A stretch of 28,280 nt of DNA. It comes from Phycisphaerales bacterium. Its GTDB lineage: Bacteria > Planctomycetota > Phycisphaerae > Phycisphaerales > UBA1924. This document shows positions 22,406-28,280 of the stretch, piece by piece. How positions within the stretch are numbered: the first letter of the stretch is position 1; every line of letters starts with the position of its first letter. The notes under the pieces were generated by a model. That model searched no databases. It worked only from the letters and a program-made list of their open reading frames with translations, and was not told the DNA's origin. The stretch covers positions 1-28,280 of the forward strand of contig SLFH01000341.1 of NCBI GenBank assembly GCA_007124345.1, given 5' to 3'. A program made the translations under genes and the position numbers.

Positions 22406-23740
22406 TCAGGACGCTCCCTTGTCAGAGGCTGGTTTGTACACGCTCTGGCAGACGCTGCGGACGACGAGCCCCACGCCCAGCACCGCCGCCCCGGCAAGCA
22501 GCACGCGCCACTCGATCCAGAACGCCAGGCCCAGGCACCCGACGAGCCCGGCCCACGCGACAGCGGGATGGAACAGCCGCTGGCTTGGCTCGAGCCGGAT
22601 CGCGGCGAGGTTGGTGATCGCGTAGTACAGCAGCACGGTGAACGCGCTGAACGACCATGTCAGGCGCACATCACCGATGAGCACGAGCCCGACGATGACC
22701 ACGCCCGTGAGCACCACCGCCGCCTGAGGGCTCGCCGACCTCTCGCCGACGCGTGCAAAGACCGATGGCAAATCGGCCCGGCGCCCCATCGCAAGGACGA
22801 CGCGCGACAGCCCGAGGATCAGGTTCAGCAAGACCCCGAGCATCGCCGTCCCCGCCCCGATCACCAGCACCCACGCCAACCATCGTCCCGCAAAGACCTC
22901 TGCAGCCGCCTCCAGCGGCGCGCCGCCCGCCCGCTCGGGCGAGATCGCCTCCGCCCCGGCGCTCGCGACGGCCACCAGCGCGACGGTCATGTAGATCGTC
23001 ATCGTCGCAAGAAGCGTCACGATCACGGCGCGCGGGATTGTCCGACGGGGTTCGGCGACCTCTTCGCCCAATGTCGCGATGCGCCCGTAGCCGGTGTAGG
23101 CGACGAACATCAACGCCGCGGCTTCCAGCAACCCCGGCACGCGCCCGATCGTGGGAAAGACCGGCGTCAGGTTCTCACCCGCTCCTCTGACCGCGGCGGG
23201 CAGGCCGACAACGACAAACAGCGCGAGCACGATCAGCGTGACCGAAACGATCGCGATGTTGGCGGCGCTGGAGCGCCGGATCCCCATGAGCACCAGCAGG
23301 GTCAGCAGCACGACCACGCCAAGGGCGACCACCGTCACCAGATCGCCGTCGCGACCGAACAGGCGGAGGGCGTAGAACGAGACGCCAAGGGCGGCGGTCG
23401 CGGCCGAGGCGCTCTTGGCCGTCAGAAACAGCCAGCCCGCAGTAAACCCCAGCAGGGGCGTCAGTCGCCGGTACCCGTACTCGTAGGTCCCGCCGCTGAC
23501 GGGGTAGGCCGCGGCGAGCTGGGCGCTGCTCAGCCCGTTGCAGCAGGCGACGACCGCCGCGATCGCGATCGCCAGCACGACCGAGGGCCCCGCGACGCCC
23601 GCGGCGATCCCGATGCTGACGAAGACCCCCGTCCCGATGATCGAACCGAGCCCCATCATCACGGCCCCGCCGAGGCCGACGGCCCTGCGCAACTCGCCGG
23701 GCGGGCCGGACGAACCGTCGGATGTCGGGGGTTCTGGCAT
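22406..23740 (-). CDS. APC-superfamily amino-acid permease
   Basis: 444 residues with about 12 predicted membrane helices. The first helix carries the APC substrate-site motif GLGSIIGTGVFVSIG, followed by SYPVSGG-type GTYEY in helix 2-3 and a GYGRIATLGEEV segment in helix 6. The short N-terminus is hydrophilic. It is a proton- or exchange-driven transporter of amino acids or polyamines; specificity is not determined. It is the first gene of the minus-strand run and faces the DoxX gene across a 96-base divergent spacer in which I see no convincing promoter. Confidence 0.92.
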   Translation of the reverse strand: MPEPPTSDGSSGPPGELRRAVGLGGAVMMGLGSIIGTGVFVSIGIAAGVAGPSVVLAIAIAAVVACCNGLSSAQLAAAYPVSGGTYEYGYRRLTPLLGFTAGWLFLTAKSASAATAALGVSFYALRLFGRDGDLVTVVALGVVVLLTLLVLMGIRRSSAANIAIVSVTLIVLALFVVVGLPAAVRGAGENLTPVFPTIGRVPGLLEAAALMFVAYTGYGRIATLGEEVAEPRRTIPRAVIVTLLATMTIYMTVALVAVASAGAEAISPERAGGAPLEAAAEVFAGRWLAWVLVIGAGTAMLGVLLNLILGLSRVVLAMGRRADLPSVFARVGERSASPQAAVVLTGVVIVGLVLIGDVRLTWSFSAFTVLLYYAITNLAAIRLEPSQRLFHPAVAWAGLVGCLGLAFWIEWRVLLAGAAVLGVGLVVRSVCQSVYKPASDKGAS

Positions 23741-23836
23741 TCGGGCACCCTCGCGGCTTGGGGTTGACCCACGCTAGGCTTTCTCCAGACCCGAGCGGCT
23801 CAACGCCGATCTTCGGGCTGGGTGAAAGGAAACCCG

Positions 23837-24283
23837 ATGCTCAAGAAACTCACCAAGACCAAGGCCCCGCCCGCGACGATCCTCATCCGGATCATGGTCG
23901 GGGCGGTCTTCATGCTCGCGGGCGTGCAGAAGTTTCTGCGTGCCGACGAGTTCGGGGCGGGGCGATTCGAGGAGATCGGGATCCCGCAGCCCGGGCTGAT
24001 GGCGCCGCTCGTCGGCGTCTTCGAGGTGCTCTGCGGGGCGCTGGTGCTGATCGGGCTGCTGACCCGCCCGGCGGTCGTCCCTCTGCTGGTCATCATGGGT
24101 GTGGCGATCTGGCAGACCAAGGTCCCGATCCTGGAGAACGACGGACTGTTGGACATGGCCCACGCCATCCGGCTCGACTTCTGCATGGTGATGGGGAGCC
24201 TGTTCCTGCTCTGGGTCGGGGCGGGCAAGCTGTCTGTGGACAAGAAGCTGGCGTCCCCCAAGCCCGCCGCCCCGCCCGCCTGA
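23837..24283 (+). CDS. DoxX-family small membrane protein
   Basis: 148 residues from ATG 23837, preceded by AAAGGA 6 bases away; the GTG at 23822 overlaps that site and is less likely. Four hydrophobic helices are visible: ILIRIMVGAVFMLAGVQKF near 18-36, then around 55-75, 78-95 and 115-135. The GVQKF turn after helix 1 is characteristic of DoxX/DoxD-like proteins, which are linked to quinone or redox functions and oxidative stress. It is monocistronic, closed by a terminator 25 bases downstream. Confidence 0.9.
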   Translation: MLKKLTKTKAPPATILIRIMVGAVFMLAGVQKFLRADEFGAGRFEEIGIPQPGLMAPLVGVFEVLCGALVLIGLLTRPAVVPLLVIMGVAIWQTKVPILENDGLLDMAHAIRLDFCMVMGSLFLLWVGAGKLSVDKKLASPKPAAPPA

Positions 24284-24307
24284 GGCGGACCGCCGCCGCA
24301 CGAACCG

Positions 24308-24332
24308 ACGCCCCGATCCCGGGGCGTTTTTT
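24308..24332 (+). terminator. Rho-independent terminator of the DoxX gene
   Basis: ACGCCCC (24308-24314) pairs with GGGGCGT (24321-24327) around a GATCCC loop, followed by six T residues (24327-24332). It lies 25 bases past the stop codon. Confidence 0.9.
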
Positions 24333-24452
24333 GTTATCCCGGACTGTCAAAACGGCAATCGCCGGCCCGGCGCAGCGCAAGGGTGACAACCTCCGCCCCG
24401 TCCGGCGCCCTGAACATCAAGGCCCCGGAATCCTCCGGGCGGGTACGCGGTT

Positions 24453-24467
24453 TGGCACGGGCCTTGC
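24453..24467 (+). promoter_or_regulatory. Consensus sigma-54 (RpoN) promoter upstream of the Hsp20 pair
   Basis: TGGCAC-GGGCC-TTGC places GG at 24454-24455 and GC at 24466-24467, 10 bases apart as required for the -24/-12 elements. The extended consensus TGGCACG-N4-TTGC is matched fully. The predicted start of transcription is near 24479, giving an untranslated leader of about 75 bases before the first Hsp20 gene. The 222-base spacer leaves room for an enhancer-binding protein; TGTCA (24345-24349) and TGACA (24384-24388) form a distant inverted pair that might serve, but this is weak. Confidence 0.8.
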
Positions 24468-24554
24468 CAAGGGCCTGACAAGCACACGCCCGGCGGGATC
24501 GCCCCGGACGAAGGCGTGCCGGGACGCCGGGCACAGAGGTAAGGAGGTGTTGCC

Positions 24555-25070
24555 ATGCTGAGCACCATGTCGATGCTTCGATCGTTCGACGAACTGTCGC
24601 GCCGTCTGGACCGGGCCTTCGAGTCGGTCGGCCAGGGCGTCGCCCGCACGCAGGTCGCCCCGGCGTTGAACATCTGGCAGGACGCCGAGACCCTGACGGT
24701 CGAGGCCGAGCTGCCCGGCTTCCGGCGTGAGGACATCGAGATCCTCGCGACGCACGACACGCTGACGATCCGGGGCGAGCGCGTCCGCCAGGACCCGCAG
24801 GGCGCAGAGGCCGCCCGCTACGAACGCTCGTTCGGACGCTTCGAACGGTCCGTCTCTTTCGGTGTTCCGATCGATCCGGACGGGATCAGCGCCTCGCTCC
24901 GCGACGGCGTCCTGCGGATCACCATGCCCAAGACGCCCGAGGCGCGGGCGCGGCGCATCGAGGTCACCGGCGAACTCCCCACCGGCACGAACCCGCCTCC
25001 GGCCGAGCTCCCCGAGACCTCGCCGAAGCGGGCCGGGGAGGCGTCGAACCCCGAAAGCTCAAGAACGTAA
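24555..25070 (+). CDS. Small heat-shock protein, Hsp20 family (first of pair)
   Basis: 171 residues, ATG preceded by AAGGAGGTG (strong). The alpha-crystallin domain spans about 36-140: LNIWQDAETLTVEAELPGF, DIEILATHDTLTIRGER, then the FERSVSFGVPIDPDGISASLRDGVLRI-type segment that holds the dimer and I-x-I contacts. A Pro/Glu-rich tail (141-171) follows. It is an ATP-independent holdase that keeps unfolded proteins soluble. It is first in the stress locus, just downstream of the sigma-54 promoter, with a second Hsp20 39 bases further on. Confidence 0.95.
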   Translation: MLSTMSMLRSFDELSRRLDRAFESVGQGVARTQVAPALNIWQDAETLTVEAELPGFRREDIEILATHDTLTIRGERVRQDPQGAEAARYERSFGRFERSVSFGVPIDPDGISASLRDGVLRITMPKTPEARARRIEVTGELPTGTNPPPAELPETSPKRAGEASNPESSRT

Positions 25071-25109
25071 CCGATCAGAACGATGCACCATCCACACGGA
25101 GGCGCCATC

Positions 25110-25508
25110 ATGAACACAAACACCACCGCAATCCAGCAGCGTGAACACGCCAAGCACGCGGAAGTCACCTACCGGCCCGGGGCCGACTTCATCGAGTTCT
25201 CCGACCGCTACGAGATGGTCTTCGACCTGCCGGGCGCCACGGCCGACAGCGTCTCGCTCACGATCGACGAGGGTGTCCTCACCCTCGAAGCGAGCGTCCG
25301 CCGCGATGGCGACGAGCGGGGCCCGTCCGGCGACAACACGTGGATCGCACGCGAGTTCGGCGTCGGCGACTTCAGGCGACGCGTCCGCATCGGAGAAGAC
25401 ATCGACGACGAGCGCATGACCGCTTCGCTCACCGAAGGCGTGCTCACCGTCACGCTCCCAAAGCGTGCCGCCAGGCAGGCCAGACGCATCGAGATCAATC
25501 CGAGCTGA
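25110..25508 (+). CDS. Small heat-shock protein, Hsp20 family (second of pair)
   Basis: 132 residues from ATG 25110, set by GGAGG at about 25098-25102; an upstream ATG at 25083 would place that site inside the coding region. The crystallin domain covers about 30-125 (YEMVFDLPGATADSVSLTIDEG, then GVLTVTLPK near the end). It has a shorter N-terminal arm and tail than its neighbour. The two proteins are divergent, so they may form mixed oligomers or serve different clients. It is co-transcribed with the first Hsp20 gene; a terminator-like hairpin follows. Confidence 0.94.
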   Translation: MNTNTTAIQQREHAKHAEVTYRPGADFIEFSDRYEMVFDLPGATADSVSLTIDEGVLTLEASVRRDGDERGPSGDNTWIAREFGVGDFRRRVRIGEDIDDERMTASLTEGVLTVTLPKRAARQARRIEINPS

Positions 25509-25512
25509 CCCG

Positions 25513-25550
25513 ATCCCGCGGCGTGGGCGAAACCCCGCGCCGCGGATTTT
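25513..25550 (+). terminator. Probable terminator after the Hsp20 pair
   Basis: CCGCGGCG (25516-25523) pairs with CGCCGCGG (25538-25545), with further inner pairing of GGG and CCC. The stem is followed by ATTTT and then C. The T-run is short, so some read-through into the DegP gene (25628) is plausible. Confidence 0.7.
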
Positions 25551-25627
25551 CTAACGCAACCTAACACACCGCTCTTCGAGAGATCACGAAGTCAAGAAAC
25601 TCCAAACCGACCCACGGAGGCAACCAC

Positions 25628-27121
<1,494 letters not shown>

Positions 27122-27145
27122 TCGCCCGGGCGGACCGCACCGATC

Positions 27146-27181
27146 GAAGGCGGGGTGTCCGAACGGACGCCCCGCTTCTTT
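27146..27181 (+). terminator. Rho-independent terminator of the DegP gene
   Basis: GCGGGGTGTCCG pairs with CGGACGCCCCGC around an AA loop (27150-27175), a 12-bp stem with one G-T wobble. The sequence TTCTTT follows. It lies 28 bases past the stop. Confidence 0.85.
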
Positions 27182-27191
27182 GCAACGACGC

Positions 27192-28280
27192 TCAGCACGT
27201 CCGGCCGGAGACAATCGCCGACGAGATCGCGGCCGCCTGCACGCGGAGTTCGGGGACCGCGGTGGTCTCCCAGAGTTCGCCGCGGCGAAGCGCCCCGATC
27301 AGCCAGAGGTCTGTCGGACGCCCGTCGCAATCGAGCGCTCGACCGAGATCGTCCGACAGCAGTCCGAGCCCCAAGGGATCTGGCGCGACCTCGCCCCGCT
27401 CTGCGAGCCCGCGCACCAGCGCCGACCAGGCCCGCGGATCGGCGTGGGGCCCGGTGCAGAGCAGGCAAACTTCCGCCTCCAGACAACCTGCGCCGCGCGC
27501 GAGTTCGGCGCGGACCTTGCCGCCCCCGCCAGCGAGCCCGATCACCCGAGCCGCGTGCAGCCGGAGCCGGCCCTCGTCTTGCATGGCGAGGATCCTCGTG
27601 TGCACATCCGGCGCGCACCGGTGTCGATGCACATCCCAGAACGGCGCCAGCCTCCGGACAAACCGCTCGCGGTCGCGCGTGCGCATCGAGCCCCAGATCC
27701 GCTGCGCGTCGGGGCGGTACGCGTCGACCGCCGATCGCCATCCAGCACCCGATGCGAGCACTCCCCGCATCCATCTACGCTGTTCTCTGAGCGACGCGCC
27801 GACCGGTGGACCTTCCGGGCATCCCCCCGACGGCCCGTGCGGACGCGGAATGAGTCCCCGCACCGAAACGGCGTCGATCGGACCCCTGTGCCCTTGCGCT
27901 TCCAGCGTGATCGCGGCGTCGAGCATCGTCAGACCGGAGCCGACGATCAGCACACGCTCCCCGCGCCCGATCGTCGCGACCCTCCGACGGCCCGCTTCAG
28001 TCCAAGGGTCGATCAGACGACCATCGGCGACAAGGCCCGGATCGGCCGGAGGCGAGGCGGGCGGACCGAGCCCCAGCGCCAGCACGCACGCGTCGGCGGA
28101 GACCGAACCGCCCCCAGAGAGCGAGAGCACAAGGCGGCCGTCCTCGCGAACGATACCAACGACTCGCTCGCGCACATGGCTGAACGTGCCGCCCTCACCC
28201 GCGCACACGACCGCGTCGTCGAGCACACTCCGGAGGTACTTGGCGTACAGCGATCGCGGCTGGAACGAAACGGGGTCGCA
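27192..28280 (-). CDS. FAD/NAD(P)-binding oxidoreductase-like protein, 5'-partial
   Basis: The frame is open to the window edge, so the N-terminus is missing; internal GTG at 28226 is not the likely start. The first visible residues (FQPRSLYAKYLRSVL) match the segment that precedes the NAD-binding half in the FAD-NAD(P)-binding family of uncharacterised flavoproteins. A second Rossmann motif is seen as VLIVGSGLTMLDAAITL. Further family-like pieces are VSVRGLIPRPHG, FWDVHRHRCAPDV and a late LWLIGALRRGELWETTAVPELR. The family is thought to be a flavin-dependent oxidoreductase or monooxygenase; the substrate is unknown. It ends 10 bases from the DegP terminator and is convergent with DegP. Confidence 0.85.
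   Translation of the reverse strand, partial: CDPVSFQPRSLYAKYLRSVLDDAVVCAGEGGTFSHVRERVVGIVREDGRLVLSLSGGGSVSADACVLALGLGPPASPPADPGLVADGRLIDPWTEAGRRRVATIGRGERVLIVGSGLTMLDAAITLEAQGHRGPIDAVSVRGLIPRPHGPSGGCPEGPPVGASLREQRRWMRGVLASGAGWRSAVDAYRPDAQRIWGSMRTRDRERFVRRLAPFWDVHRHRCAPDVHTRILAMQDEGRLRLHAARVIGLAGGGGKVRAELARGAGCLEAEVCLLCTGPHADPRAWSALVRGLAERGEVAPDPLGLGLLSDDLGRALDCDGRPTDLWLIGALRRGELWETTAVPELRVQAAAISSAIVSGRTC

Noticed and set aside
22013..23767. Plus-strand frame opposite Dtd and the permease
   Set aside because: His/Asp/Arg-rich with no membrane or catalytic motifs; shadow of the minus-strand genes.

Overview
The window is about 70% G+C DNA from a bacterium most likely in the Planctomycetota, and probably the Phycisphaerae/Phycisphaerales. 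Four things point there: an LEPR-type N-terminal motif (LEPRIVLA) on a secreted cyclophilin, frequent GTG/TTG starts, the mix of planctomycete-style families, and dispersed hairpin repeats of a kind common in planctomycete and verrucomicrobial intergenic DNA. This assignment is inference; there is no rRNA or other phylogenetic marker in the window. I saw no tRNA, rRNA, CRISPR array, transposase or phage gene.

Layout. (1) 3-6855, plus strand: a tight four-gene cassette. It encodes a periplasmic adaptor (5' end outside the window), a GAF-sensor/HlyD adaptor fusion, a PqqD-like/M50 metalloprotease/HlyD fusion, and a short SecA-like ATPase that ends before the usual wing and two-helix-finger regions. 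It looks like an envelope export machine and is the best candidate here for a poorly described system. (2) 6950-10660, plus: a giant MscS/MscK-type mechanosensitive channel. (3) 10679-12851, minus: an MsbA-like ABC exporter followed by a small protein with two identically spaced zinc knuckles. (4) 12971-15298, minus: an LEPR-motif cyclophilin with a long beta-rich tail and a strong terminator. (5) 15502-18017, plus: two overlapping family-2 glycosyltransferases. (6) 18018-18492: a 475-base convergent intergenic region with two inverted copies of a structured repeat (REP/BIME-like). (7) 18493-23740, minus: six closely packed genes. In transcription order they encode an APC amino-acid permease, D-aminoacyl-tRNA deacylase, a two-domain sulfurtransferase, a stand-alone cyclodeaminase, a GAF-SpoIIE/PP2C phosphatase and a YkgJ-type cysteine-cluster protein. 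(8) 23837-24283, plus: a DoxX-family membrane protein with its own terminator. (9) 24453-27181, plus: a protein-stress locus with a consensus sigma-54 promoter, two Hsp20 chaperones, and a DegP/HtrA protease after a terminator-like hairpin. (10) 27192-28280, minus: an FAD/NAD(P)-binding oxidoreductase cut by the window end.

How they may work together. The first cassette has the parts of an export apparatus with no visible pore or outer-membrane channel, which may lie upstream. The LEPR-motif cyclophilin lacks an ordinary signal peptide and is a plausible type of client, though nothing here proves that link. The Hsp20 pair and DegP form a fold-or-degrade stress module. The Hsp20 genes appear to be under enhancer-dependent sigma-54 control rather than a housekeeping promoter.
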